Source: Bradysia coprophila
Taxonomy: Eukaryota > Arthropoda > Insecta > Diptera > Sciaridae
Assembly: GCF_014529535.1 (NCBI RefSeq)
Contig: NW_023503493.1
Span: 14,230,001 to 14,294,000 of the forward strand
DNA length: 64,000 bases
Reading direction: 5' to 3'
The notes under the pieces were generated by a model, which was not told the origin of the DNA, searched no databases, and worked only from the letters and a program-made list of their open reading frames with translations. Positions 22,092-35,200 of this stretch are shown one piece after another (the first letter of the stretch is position 1; each line of letters begins with the position of its first letter). The translations under genes were made by a program, and so were the position numbers.

Positions 22092-22842
22092 TTTTGCAAC
22101 TATCGTAGCTTTCACTTTCAATAATATATTGCTTTGCCGAGAACGTTTCGGTTTAACAGTTGATGCTATACTGAAAAGAACGAAGAAATGGATGAAGAGG
22201 AATGGCAACAGAAAATTGTCATTCAATATTCAAATGCACTTCGTATTGTTGTGAACACGGCTGACAGGTATATCGTACCTATATGTAGGTATGTTTTAGT
22301 TGGGTTTTCTGTTTGTTTTTCTTTATAAATTGATAGATACTGATTATCTACAACCCACCGTTTTTATTCAGTTGTGCGGAATATAACCGGATGTTCATAT
22401 TTTGTCGACCAAGGAAGCTTCGTCCCTCCATCGGATTTGTTGCTTCATATGGTCAGTTAAGATCTCTCATGAAAAGATTGGAGTAATTGTTCCAAGATGG
22501 ACTATAACAGACGGATGATGTTAGACATTATTCCCGAAGGTTTATCTTGTCGCTTGATACGACACGATAGCTTGAGTAATTTTAAACGAGTTTCCAAAAA
22601 CTTTTTTATTCGAAGAGCGAAGATGGCTGAAAATCCTTTGGTTTTTGTTCGTTAAGGGATCGTTCATTAAATGATTTCAGTGCAGTTTCAAGAAAATTAA
22701 AATCATCAATGAATTTCTCAATGCAAACGTATGAGTCATACAGAATGACGTAACACCCAAATATAACCTCTAAATGGAGGAGATGTCAAACATTTCACTT
22801 GAAAAAATGCATTCAATGCCATCGTAATCGAGCTATTGATGC
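22092..22842. other. No gene seen
   Basis: 5' flank of the cysteine-rich gene and AT-rich spacer, with no recognisable feature. Confidence 0.4.
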
Positions 22843-23047
22843 CAATGAAAGTAGATAAGTAGGTATGGCCAGTCCATACAAGTCGGAACACATACGGATT
22901 TGCATGGCGCCACCTCAAACGAACTCATTTCTAGTGGAAATTTGCACTAGAAATGAGTTCGTTTGAGGTGGCGCCTTGCAAATCCGTATGTGCTCCGGCT
23001 AGAACAAATTTGAACGTTTGGCCATACCTATCTATTTACTTTCATTG
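22843..23047. repeat. Near-perfect foldback element (about 100-bp arms)
   Basis: The arms meet near 22945. The left arm has ACATACGGATTTGCATGGCG, and CGCCACCTCAAACGAACTCA sits near the centre; the right arm repeats both inverted. The outer ends CAATGAAAGTAGATA and TATTTACTTTCATTG are complementary. A diverged relative lies at 32942-33074. Confidence 0.85.
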
Positions 23048-26000
23048 ATTGATGCTTGTAGCACTGAAAAAACGGGATTAATAATCTAGGAGTTAATTCC
23101 AAATAGAATTTTTTGGGTACTTTCAACGAGTGTGGGCTTTGTGACCAGAGCGAAGCTACGTACCATAATTCACATGAGTTTCGTTCAAAAGGTCGTAACT
23201 TACCACTCGTAAGCAAGATCACATTTTCACTGCTTTTAAGCAGACAATTTGACTTAAGCGTTCCTCGTTTGAAAAGGTCGCTTTTCTTAATCTGATACAA
23301 ATTGTTTTGAATTAATATGAAGCAGCAATGCAATTTTTTGATATTTTTGGAACAGTTGCAAAAATGTATTGAAATAATCAGTCAGTCAAGGGACCTGACC
23401 AGCCCAAAAGGTGTGGTCTAGTTCTTATAATAACATGTTTTAAAAGAGACTTTTCTCCCGACGACATAGGTATTTGGCCAAATGATCTGTATACAGTATT
23501 ACTGTATGCTAGAATGTCTTTTGTTCGAAGTATAGTTTAGTGTTTGATAATAAAAATCTTCTACTTCTTTAGTTTTACCATATGTCTAGCTATAAGAGAG
23601 AATATTTTGCTGGTGCTAATAACATATATTTGTCGTCGTTGTCATCGATAATAAATATGACTATCCGTTTCAACACATCAAACGCACAAACAACAGATGA
23701 ACCATTTTTTGCACATTTTTTTATCATTGGCATTTTATTGCTCCATTTCCGAAAGTCTAATACCCTCAACAATGGTATCAATTAGCAATTTTACGAGCAA
23801 ACAAAATAAATATTAACAAAATGTTTCATGACAAATAAAGGTCTTTCCGAAACACTTCAAACGAAAATAAAAGTAAACAACCTGGTGGCAACTAATGTAC
23901 CACATAATTTTAGGTATACAATGAGGAAGATATAAAATAATAATTTTCCCTTCAATAGTGCACATAATGCAATGAGACAATAAACATAAAAAATCGTCGT
24001 CTGTCTCAAACATCTCTTCGACCATTTTCCATGTTTTTTTGTACCGACGAATGTCTGCAATTGTAATTCATTTTCGGTATCTATGGACAGTATTCGATAC
24101 ATTAGTCCTGATTAAATTCGGTAAGTTTAATTAGCAGGATCAAAATTGATTAAGATATGAGTTTGTGAATATATTACCATAAATTTTCGCTAAAGTTCCA
24201 TAAACACCAGTATACCAGTTTAGCATGTCCACGAACCGAGTTGTGCTAAAGTGTCATAAATATCAGTGTACCAGTTTAGCATGTAAACGAACCGAGCTGT
24301 ACTAAAGTTCTATAAACATCAGTATACCAGTTTAGCATGTCCCCGAAACGATTTGTTTGTAGCGACATCTTTCGATTTACTTTGTAGCGTTCACTGAATT
24401 TTTTTTTGAGAATAAAAGACGGTAATCGTCTGCTTTAACATGGGTAATATGGATTAGATGTAGGTGTTTCAGCCTAATTCTTCTTTCTCTGGAGATTACG
24501 GTGAACTTTTAACCAAAAATATTTTCCTTGTACAAAAGTGGACATACCTTACACAATGCATCGGGATAAGAAAAACATTTTTTTTTGGTTAAAAATGAAT
24601 TGGACTACCAAGAATTTGTACTTCAACTTTCAATTTGTATAAGACTTAGTATCAAATGAATTAAGTCGTGCCTTACATGGTTGAGAAGGTTATTTCCATT
24701 GTTTTGTTTGACTGTTTAAAATTTACAAGATGAAAGCTAAAAAACAAAAATTAATTTAAAAAAATTCCCTCTCTCCAAAAAATATCCTCCTCCTTTATCT
24801 GTAAATATTTTCCTTTAATTTACATTTCGAATCTTACTGGGTTCGTCTATCTCATATTGCACATATTGCAAAATTATTATTCATGAAATGTGATTTTTTG
24901 CTCCGTGATACTAACTGCCCCAAGCAAAATAGGAAGAATGTAATAACAACGCCTTAAACATTTTTATGCTTATGTAGATACACATGTTATATATATTGGA
25001 GAAAAATGAGTTTATGAAGACTTGGACAGTGTGGGAGCCGGTGTCAGTCTCATCCGGTACTCGTGGGAACTTTTCTGTTTTTTTTTTTTCTAAATCTGCT
25101 AATTTGATTTTGAGAATTCTAAAAAAATCATATTTTTTCCTGAATTTTTCAGATTTTTTTTTAAACAACCCCTGCTGCTAATAAACGTTACAAATGCTTT
25201 TACAGGTGGTGATTTATCTGTTAACCACAACGAAGACAAAAATCAGGGCAGAGCTCTGCATTACATATGCCTTCGTTAATGTAGGCAAAATTTTTGTTGA
25301 AGAAAACGGAAGTAAAAGATTTTGTGTCAATTTGTTGAAAATACTTGAAATACTTGGGACACACGTTAAAAATTACGAACTCCGAACCTATACCTCCCCC
25401 TGCGTACGTCAAAATGTAAGGAGAAAATTTCGAGAATCTATCTCCGACCATTTCTGTAAAATGACCATTTAATACATCACCAATACATTGCCAATATAAC
25501 TCAATCAAATTCGAAATGAAAAGTGTGCACGGTGTACACAATGATCATACCTATAGTTCAATCGTTACGTACAAGCTGCACTACCGTTTGGTAAAGAAAT
25601 AGTGGTTAGGGGACAAGGATATTGTAAGTTATGAGTCAAGCTTATGTATCCTTACTTTTTCAGACACATTTTCAGTTGTATACACATAAGTTTCATCCGA
25701 GATCAACTATAAAGCTTACCATATGTGTGTACATCAGTTGCTACCGAAAACGGCCATTCGACTTATTTCTTTCGATACAAAAACGTAATTTAGTCAATAC
25801 TGTCAGTATATTGCAACAATTTTATAAATGAGACTCCTTCGTAATGAATTACTATTCTGTGGTCATCATTAACGAGAGGACAGACGAAAAAATGTTTCGA
25901 CGAAATTGCACAAAGGAATAGACAGTTTTTATAAAAAAAAATTATTCGGCAAAGAGTTGATTTCGGTTGTGGATTCTAGCACGTGCACACTGCACATACA

Positions 26001-26890
26001 TAAGTTATAGCGGTGTCCTACGGAGAGCCCTTTAATTTATCCGTTCTTATTGGTATATACACACAAAATAGTACAAAAAGAAGCAGAAAAAAAAGTTGTT
26101 GTTCAAAGGATACGAGTAACCTGTGATCCATTTCCAACATGGTATAAATATGCGGATACAGTGAAAGCAATATAATGTAATATAAGAGTAAAAGTCTACA
26201 ATTTATGTCTTTTTAAAGCATTTATGAAATGGAAAATGTTTCGGAAAACTTTCCCATTTTAATATAATATGTGGAATCAGATGCACTTGATGGTCTTGAT
26301 GATGTTATTAATTTTATAGCGACAAATGGGATATAATACTATTTACGTTAATATTGCAAAATGGGTCCGTTTGCGATCAATGACCCTTCGAAAATAGAAC
26401 GCGATACATATTTATGGCTGTTACGTTTTTTATGATTATTTTACAGTTCGAACGATGAAGCAATTTTTTTGTTTTTGTTTTATATATTCGACAGCATGTG
26501 TGCTAGAGCAGGTACTTTACAACTCTTTCGACAGATGATTTATCAATTTCTTTCAGTTCCCCCTTTTCCCAAACAAACTATTACCTGCGACGTAACATGA
26601 AATACGTTTCATACAGAATCGACCGAATCATAAATTTCATCGATTGAAGGAATAATAAAAGGATTTTTCTCTTGTTATATGTCTCTAGCGTAATAAATAG
26701 TTTACCAAAAATTAAGGGGTTGTTCAACCAAACGACTTGAATTAAAATTTCAAACAAATAAAGCATGTACGACGCCCTGGGATATATGTATATTGTATGG
26801 TTAGACGTGTGCGTTTGAAAGATACGGGTTCAATAAAGAAAATAACATGGAAGTTGAAATAGGAAAAAAACAACTCGATTTTTAAAGTTA
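23048..26890. other. Long non-coding stretch
   Basis: No convincing gene. A repeat fragment near 23380-23415 (GTCAAGGGACCTGACC..AAAAGGTG) recurs near 50083-50105. A 56-bp tandem repeat is listed at 24189-24356. Confidence 0.5.
24189..24356. repeat. 56-bp tandem repeat, three copies
   Basis: Units start at 24189, 24245 and 24301. Each contains CTAAAGT..(C/T)ATAAA followed by CAGT.TACCAGTTTAGCATGT. The third runs out near 24356. Confidence 0.8.
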
Positions 26891-27872
26891 TCATTTATGA
26901 CGCACTATGGTGCTGTGTAGTGCTGTTAAATATTTCGAGGGTAGCATTTTATAAGGGTGGCACTGCGACACAATCAAACAATCGTCACACTTATTTTTTA
27001 ATGGTAATTCTGCATATATATGCGAGTCTCTTACGAGTTTTATTTGATAGAGTAAATTTGCTATAGTTATTAAGATAAGCACAATGGCACATAAACCTAA
27101 ATAAATTTCAAGGTTACGCGAAAAGAATCTTGATAAATTTTGCAATCGTCGAATAGGGGACACATTGATGTTGTACGGCTTTGTAATCCAACGCTTACAC
27201 TAGTGTTAGTACAGGGTCGTAAAATTTTGTATTCTGTAGCGGAAACGAACGCAATTTCTTCTTGCCCATTTCTCATGTTATAGCGTAGGTTCTGAAGGAA
27301 CAAGTTTGGTTGATCTCGCAGGCAGTGGCAACCAAATATTCTAGTGGGTACGAGCTGTCTTTATAGGTGTCTTAAGGTCTCTTAATTACGTAACGCAAGA
27401 TGGCACAGCTAGCATAGAAGTTTTGCTTTTATTGAAATTTCATACATTTCGCGCCACAGCGCTAGATCTCAACGCTAGAAAAAATGGGCAATTCGTACAA
27501 TGATGGGTCGCAATCTCACATCGATGCAAAACATTTGTTTTGTTTTGCATCACTTTACAACTAAAATGTGCAGTGTTCATCTGCAATTCTAACGAACCAA
27601 TCAATATCACTGCAATAAAAGCGAATTGGATCGGTGCGAAAGTTAAGATTAACATTTAATTTCCCAAAGACATGAGCAATAAATTGTTGTGAATACAAAT
27701 CTGGAATAGAGAATGCTAAAGGACAAAACATGCAATGTGAATATTGATAGCTGTTTTCCGATTTCCGAGAGATATTATGTGCACAGCTGGGTAGAATAAG
27801 ATTATTATTTGTATGTTCGGGTTCGCTTATTGCATCTTCAAAGACTTTATTCATCTTTGAAATACTGGGCAT
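26891..27872 (-). other. Possible cysteine-rich or membrane gene fragments
   Basis: Three successive minus-strand open frames may be exons of an unrecognised gene or a decayed one. 27872-27561 is preceded by the acceptor-like CAATAACAG. 27303-27097 is preceded by TTCCTTCAG and is cysteine-containing. 27163-26891 contains a strong hydrophobic segment (GLCAIVLILITIANLLY). I could not find a consistent set of splice sites joining them, and no family is recognised. Confidence 0.25.
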
Positions 27873-30800
27873 CTGTTATTGACAAAACAATGACAAAGGA
27901 ATGAGCTGTAGCCAGTGAATGTAGCAAAATGTATGCTAAAACATGGGTTGAAATCAAAAACTAGACGACACACATAACAGGTGAATACAAAGAAGATGCA
28001 CCTGCTGCTTGTATCAAGTGAAATATTTTTAGATAACATTTGTCAAAAATTTTGACGATCATAAATTCAATATTTTGAAGGGTCGGCGTTCGTTGTAAAA
28101 ACTATAATCACAGAATTTTGTTGCATAATATTTACTACGTACACTGAATGTAACTTCTTCAATTTCTTGAAACAAATACGAGATCCATTTTAGAGGGACA
28201 ACAGACAAACAACTATGAATAGTTAAATGCAGAAAATGGACGTGTAACATTAACGAATTATAAGAAAGATGAAATTTCGTTCATTCAAATTCGATAGATT
28301 GTCAACAGAATCGATAGTTTAGAATTTCTTGAAATTCTTGAAAATTTTAGAATTCTCTTTCGAGAATTTTGAGAAAATTTTACAAAAAATAGACTTTGAT
28401 CCGTTGATCAAAAAAATTCATTTATATTATTCGGCGGTAAAATATATTTAAAAAATAATTCGCTTCGCTCACTCGTCGATATCGATCAAGTCATTCATCA
28501 TATTAAATAACAAAATTCATTCGTTTTGATGAACCAATTGACCGGTTTCGTTGGTATCCCATTACATAACTAACAATCCTTAGATACAAAATATCCACTC
28601 ATCGATTGTTAGATTCTCCTTCCAAAACGGCCAGATATCATTTACTTTTACGTAATATGGTGTGTTGTTGTTGTTACAATCATATCCTTTCAATATAAAT
28701 TATTTCTGTGGTTTAATCAAGTTTAAGAACGGAAAAGATGATCTTTGCCATTGTATTTGTAATAAAAACGTTATTTAATAGGAGGTTAATATGTACAAGG
28801 GGGAGTTTCCACGGCAACATTGGTTTTTCCTTCGCCAAGTTTTAGTTTGATGTTTAAATGGTTCTTGAAGCGAGAACGTAAAAATAAAATCGTTGAGACA
28901 CAGAAAAATAAATAAGAGAAACAAATTATCTGTGAGTCTGAATGTAGATTGTATGGATAGGTATGTACGTTGAGTAATCAACAATTATTAACTATTCAGC
29001 GTAGAATGAAAAGATTTTCGATTTGAAAGAAAAAACTGAACAATTGACCTCAAATCTGGAACAAAGAAAACATAATAATGAAGCTAACCATTCCGTTCTC
29101 AGTTTACTTAATTGTACCTAAATGTTGAGACAACAAAAACGAACGAAAATATTGAAACTTTAAAATCTCACTCTCGTATAATTTCACGAAAAACATCTGC
29201 CACCCAATTGCTTCTGGTTATTTTGATTTGGTCAAGACGTATATTTTTACAGAACCAAATTCATTTTGCTTACCTGCCTAATAAGATTTTTTTTTATTCA
29301 ACGGTCTTGCATGCACAGTGCACACATATATACATCATCATCAATGTGCATTAAAAACACGCTGACCAATTTAAAAAAATATTTTTTTTCTGTTAAATGA
29401 TTGCGATAAGTTTTTAATTTGATGGCTCTAATACGATTTTTGGTGGTGTAACACCTGAATATGGGACCATATGGTAAGCGATGTATTGTATTAAAAACCA
29501 CACATTTTATGCTGTCGGACTGTTTATGAGATACTAAATCATGTTTTTAACGATGGTTGCTAAAAATTATTGCAATCGTAATTAATAAAAATGTTTACCA
29601 GCACCACCAGCTGGATTCTCATGGCTCTCGACTGTTTATCATATTAAATAGTCAAAGTAGACAGCTACCACATAGATGAATAAATATATATAAAACTAAA
29701 TCTAATTAAGATAAATATTAACCAGAAATCCATAGCGACTCTGATTAGGTTTTATGCTCATTGAGCCCTTCTTGATTTGCCCTTCTTTCGCTTCGTTGAA
29801 GAATGTGATGGGTTTTGCCATAATACTATAACCACAATAAAGGGTACGTACGGTATACATACAGCAAGGAATAAATTTAAAAAAGATTTTACTTTATTGA
29901 AATGGCAATGTGTATAGAGTATAGAGTGTACGTAAACTAGACCAAGTGTATTTACCAGTAACAGGTATTATATAACGGAAGATACTATTACCGTAAAATC
30001 GATAAGAAATATTCAAAGAAATGAGATTCTGATATGAAGTCGGTAAATCTGAGCGGAATTAAATGATAAAATCTCAAGTCATAGAGCTGTAAACAATCAA
30101 GGTAGACAATACACTTAGACGATTTCTTACCGTATATATATTCACACATCGACGCGACGTCAAATTTCTTTCACTATAAAGCAGGTTAGTAGGACTTACG
30201 AATGCGCTGCGAAATATTCACACGAAAAAGTTCGAAGTGCGTTTGTACAGATGCTTTAGGCACTGAAAATCTACATACGGTTTCAAGCTACGTAATCTCT
30301 ATGACTGTAATGTAATGTACAAAATATTTTGGTAAAAATGTGACTACATCGGTAAACTTCTAAGGGAACGTATTTTGACTATTAAATATAAAAATCAGTT
30401 CATCTATTCCAAGAATTCAGTTTGGACTTTTCGTGAGCAGTGAAATGGGTATGACTTCAAGGTGTCTCGGCTGAAAGCTACATGTTGTTTAAAATTAATC
30501 CACACTGCTCAGCAGCGGTTGTGGACGGTACACTTTAGGCAATTTCGCGACAAGCGACAAGCGAAAGTGCCTAAAATAAACCGTCCACAACAGATGCGTA
30601 CACAACTTTTCATGCTGAAGGCCTAATTTACGAGAAAAATTCCGTAGTTTATGCCCAAGGCTTGAAAAACATTTTTGATCGCATCTTTCATATGTAATAG
30701 TAGAGTAGAGGAAGTGAGTCTCTTTACACTTTGAAGACACACTCATCGCGTTACTACTACATGTTTGGTGTCAGTGGAAAACTAACATCAATAGTGATCA

Positions 30801-31437
30801 GTGGAAACAGTTTTTTTTAATGTTTTTGTTGCATTTTGGACGCACTACAAGCACGAGTACTCTAAGAAGAGTACTGAAACGGAACAGTGCATCAAACAAA
30901 TTTTGAACTGTAAGAAAATGTGAAAAGAATTCATTCAAAATAGTCCTCTATTTGGCAGTTGTCACTTGAAGCACTTTTGCATGAAGTGCATTGATGCAGA
31001 GGAACTGCTAGGAGTTCACCGAAATATCCAAATTTTTTCCTCTTTCTTCAATTGCCCATACTTCAGTGTAGACCCAATAGGACCCGATTCGTCCCGAATG
31101 CATCCGATTTCAGTAAGCTGTTGTATCAAACTGTATAGGGCAACAGAATGAACATTTGAAGGTAAAATAAAATCGGACCCCAAAGACGATTAGGTAGAGC
31201 TCAGTTCTACATAAGTTGTAACTCTCGAGGGCACACAACAACTTGTAAACAGAAAAATAAAAACATTTTTATTCAGAACACTACACAATGTTACAAACCA
31301 AGTCTTCATGTTAATTCAATTTTGTCGCAACAGTGTCGACGGGCAAACATTCCGTGTAAGTTTTTTCAATTATTTCACCCAAAGCGGAAAAAATGGGCTG
31401 TCAAAATCCGTTAGTCGATTTTGCAGGAGTATGCACC
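27873..31437. other. Long non-coding stretch with one foldback
   Basis: No gene recognised. AT-rich patches of GAATTTC/GAAATTC character occur at 28320-28400. A palindrome lies at 30518-30591. Confidence 0.5.
30518..30591. repeat. Short foldback element
   Basis: Arms GTTGTGGACGGTACACTTTA (30518-) and TAAACCGTCCACAAC (ending 30591) pair over about 30 bp, with GCGACAAGCGACAAGC at the centre. Confidence 0.75.
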
Positions 31438-32239
31438 TTATAACGTTCCAACAGTCCTCACATCTGCAATGTAATAAGACATTTTTTTCATTTTCATCTG
31501 AAAGCATTCGAAACCTTCCATTACGCACTTATTAAGTATCCCCAAGTCCACGTCTTTGCATTTATATGCCGCTCGAGCATACGATTCTATAAGATAGTAG
31601 GCCTCATCCGGATGTGGCGCATTTTGGTACGTAATCATTTTGTAATTGTTCAGACCATTCGCTAGACTCCTAATCGAAGCCAGTAATTTCAATTTTGTTT
31701 TACCACGCAGTTCGTCTACGTCGAACGATGTGTAATTGAATCGAAGTTGTTTGATGAGTTTCATGTACGGGGCCTCTTGAAAGCCGTCATCAGTCATCTG
31801 AACACAATAAAACGGTTGGTTGAAAAGATATTTGCTGAGGCTTGCAATAAGATTGTGTGATTACCACGCCTGTTCTGTTCATTATACAGTGATACAGACA
31901 TTGCATATCGCTTGTGGCAACCCTTCGCCGGCCGAGTGGAGGATTTTTAAAAATATCTATCGCATCGTCAACATTCTTCATTACGAAAACTTTACCGCAT
32001 TTCATCCATGCATCAACAATGAAGGATTGTGCTTGAAAGTATTGTTCTGTCAGCATATGTTCGAATTGAGTGGAGAAGTAGATTCGATCGGTTGGATCGC
32101 TATCGTTGGCGTAATGGTGATATGTTTCCCGCGTAACTAAACTTTTGTAGAAAGGCGAGTAATCACCAGTTACATTTGAACTGGAGCACAAACTCAGCGC
32201 TAATGCGCTCACAATAGTAGCAACGAAAATGAACTTCAT
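31438..32239 (-). CDS. Odorant-binding-protein-like secreted protein, 2 exons
   Basis: Exon 1 is 32239-31865 and exon 2 is 31797-31438, joined in phase 0 across a 67-bp GTAATC..TTCAG intron; about 244 residues. Residues 1-20 (MKFIFVATIVSALALSLCSS) are a clear signal peptide. Cysteines at 81, 114, 118, 205, 216 and 223 follow the OBP order, with the diagnostic C2-X3-C3 (CLYHC) and C4-X10-C5. Departures from a classical OBP are an 80-residue N-terminal extension, 86 residues between C3 and C4 (usually about 40), and only six between C5 and C6 (usually eight). OBPs are soluble carriers of small hydrophobic ligands in sensillar lymph or other secretions. A TATA-like TTATAAACTG lies about 40 bp before the start and an AATAAA near 31272 on this strand. 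The assignment rests on cysteine pattern only; it could be another helical secreted family. Confidence 0.65.
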
Positions 32240-35200
32240 TTCGAAACTTTCGAAAACTGTGATCTCTTACAGTTTATAATATGTACTGAATGACCACCGA
32301 TCCGAACACACTATGTGGGACTCAGTTTGGTATTCGGTGACGTTCTGTGTATTTGTTGTAAAGAACTTTTGTTTTGTTGTCGTCTGTGTAGAGCAACAGC
32401 GACTGTGAAAGGGGTGTATTCGGGAGTGAATATGAGTGTAGGACTGGACTGAAAATGTCAAATTTGATGAAACGTCACATTGTTCAATCCTTACACTAAC
32501 AGATACATGATAACAGATGGCGTTGATGCTGCCTCACCTGCTGTTATCATTCTGAATACCGAAATCCAACGCATTTTCTAGTTAATGTGTCTATTTCACT
32601 GAAAAAATTGTCTCAACTTTCCAATGTCCTCGGCAATGTCACCAATCATGCATGGGTGTCACGATGAATTTACTTTTGAAGTATAAAGAGTCTCAGTTCC
32701 TCTCGCTCCTCTACTTTCTAGACACACTAAAAATCCGGCGCCACTAAATATGGTGCAGATACAAAAAACTTGGAAATTTTCAGAATCTTTCGCTGCTGTA
32801 TTAGTCTGAAGACAGTTCGGGGTATAAATTGTACATTTTCTCGCTTATTGTTTTAGGTAAACATGTCAAATATGTTATTTCGAAGTCTTACTCGATGCTC
32901 GGTTTTGTTATCAGAACTTGTAAATAATTTAAGAGCGTTAAAACCAATGAAAGTATAAACCAGGTATGGTCTGTTCATACAAACCGGAGGACATAGCGAT
33001 TTCATATAAACAAACTCACCTCTCATTGGACAAGTTTGACATTCGACCATACCTTGTGTTGACATTCATTGGTTAAAACGTTGGAAAGTTTATATTTCAT
33101 GCACGTACTTAGAATATGCTTCAGTCGTTTGGCATCTATAAATCCTCTTCAAGGCCGTTTGAAATGCCATATACGTTAAAAAAAATCGCATCCAAATGAA
33201 TGAATGAACGACACATTTAACGAAACTTAAGTGAGGTTACGTCTGAAAGTCCCGTATATTAAAGATGATCGACAGGTGGGAATTGATCAATGTTGCACTC
33301 GACGTAGAGTTAATGCGTGTCTCCTTTTTCACTTTCAATCGTCTTGACGCCCCTGAAATAGCCAGGAAGGTTGTTTTGACCCCTCACACTACTTGTGCTG
33401 ATGAAATAAAAATAATAATTTGACAATGGAGAAAACAGACATTTTCTCCCCCGAACTGTCAACTTTTTTTTTTAATAGTGTAACAAATTGATGTTTTTGT
33501 TTCGCGGATAACGGTGAATCATTTAAAATCTCATGGAGTAAATGAACTCTTGTACCTAGTTTCATCTACGACTAAAATAAAGTGGAATTTTGATGTATAT
33601 ACCCCTACGTAGTACGTACTCACTCAGCATGGAATAAATAAGAAAATATCTTCAAATCTACCGAGAATAATTTTCAATAATTTCAGTTTTCTGGGCTAAA
33701 TTTCCGTAAATGCAAAAATCATTTGCCTTTTGTTCCCATAATAAACGTCAATTTGACTTTCAAATTTTGTTTTTCTTTTCGTTTTTTGTTTTGTTTTCAA
33801 ACAATTTGATGAAATTTACTTTCTTTCATCTAACCTAGTAATGTAAATTAAATTCTGCAATAATATTTCCTCTCTGAACATTATCTCTGAGGACTCATAC
33901 GTATATGCCTCCACTCCATTACTCCATATACACATATTATGATGATACGCACAACATATAAAGTAAAATCACTCGAAAAAAATCTAATAACCTGGAAAAA
34001 GAAACGAAATAACATTAGCCAATCCAATCCACATTATATACCATGAATACCAGATTCGATAGCAAGTAGGAAGGCGTTTATGAGAAGAAATTTCCTTTTC
34101 TTTTTTACTAGCTCTAAATTTGGTGTTTATCCAATGCGTATACTTATAGCACATTACCAGTACAATTTCGTGAGTGCCAACAACCATTCCACCAGCAATT
34201 TATATTTGCATTCTTCGAGGACTTTGTAGGCTTTCGATATATCGGAACGTTAAGCGACAAATATTTCAAAGACAACTCTGAAATACTGAGCCAGTATTTA
34301 CACAACAACAGTGGATGCCAGTGGATTGAATTAATATTTTTCCGCTCGTGCGATTCATTAGCGATTTGATTCATAATGGTAACGAAGGAAATGGGCGATT
34401 GCGTAGAACTGCTCCTAGCATTAACATAGAAAATATTTGGAGGAAGATCTTATCGGAATGGGCTTCCATTTCCTTCGTTCAGACAGGAGTCATGCTTTCT
34501 TGGTGGAATGCGAAACGAATGGAAATTTAGAGGCTTTGTGACGTCTGAAATAGGAGTCTTAATGCTTGGAAAAAAGCTATGGTAAATGGAAAATGTAAAT
34601 TTTCGAATGGTATGGACGCATTGAGGTGTTGTCGGAAAACATCTCTGTGATAAAAACGAAATCATAGACAGATGTAATGTAAAAATGAATGGACAGACTT
34701 CGATACAAAGTAATTCATCGTCAGATTTATAGGTATCCCTTTTAAAATGAGCCTTATTAGCTATCATGCTGCCGATACCACAAGCGTTCATAATTCAACG
34801 CATCCAACACAAAATTCTATACGGTTTATAAAACCGAATCCTTTCCGAGAAATTATACCAGTTGTACACGAAGGTGCGTGTAATAACAAAGCTGTAAAAA
34901 TGAAAACTTTACAACAGATACACCCCGTGTTTCACCCAGGCCGTATGCCATAATTGAATTAATAATAATCTTGCCGAGAAAAATGAGCCAAATTAGTTCG
35001 GAAGAAAAATTAATTATTTTCGTTTTACATTTTCCCACACCGCATTCCGAGTTATTAATCCTCGGAAATGTGCAGATACAATGCCGACGATTTGTTGGAG
35101 ACAAGGTTTTATTGGGGAAGGCAACTTTTGTGAAAGACTTACAATGAAGGAAAGAAAAATGTGTGAAACGAAATTAAATATTTTAGCATCTGGGGCGACC

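Noticed and set aside
21850..22254. Plus-strand 134-codon frame
   Set aside because: It is antisense to the cysteine-rich gene, whose minus-strand frame has a signal peptide, regular cysteines and good splice sites.
24189..24356. CRISPR-like array
   Set aside because: Only three directly adjoining 56-bp units without unique spacers, in a eukaryotic genome.
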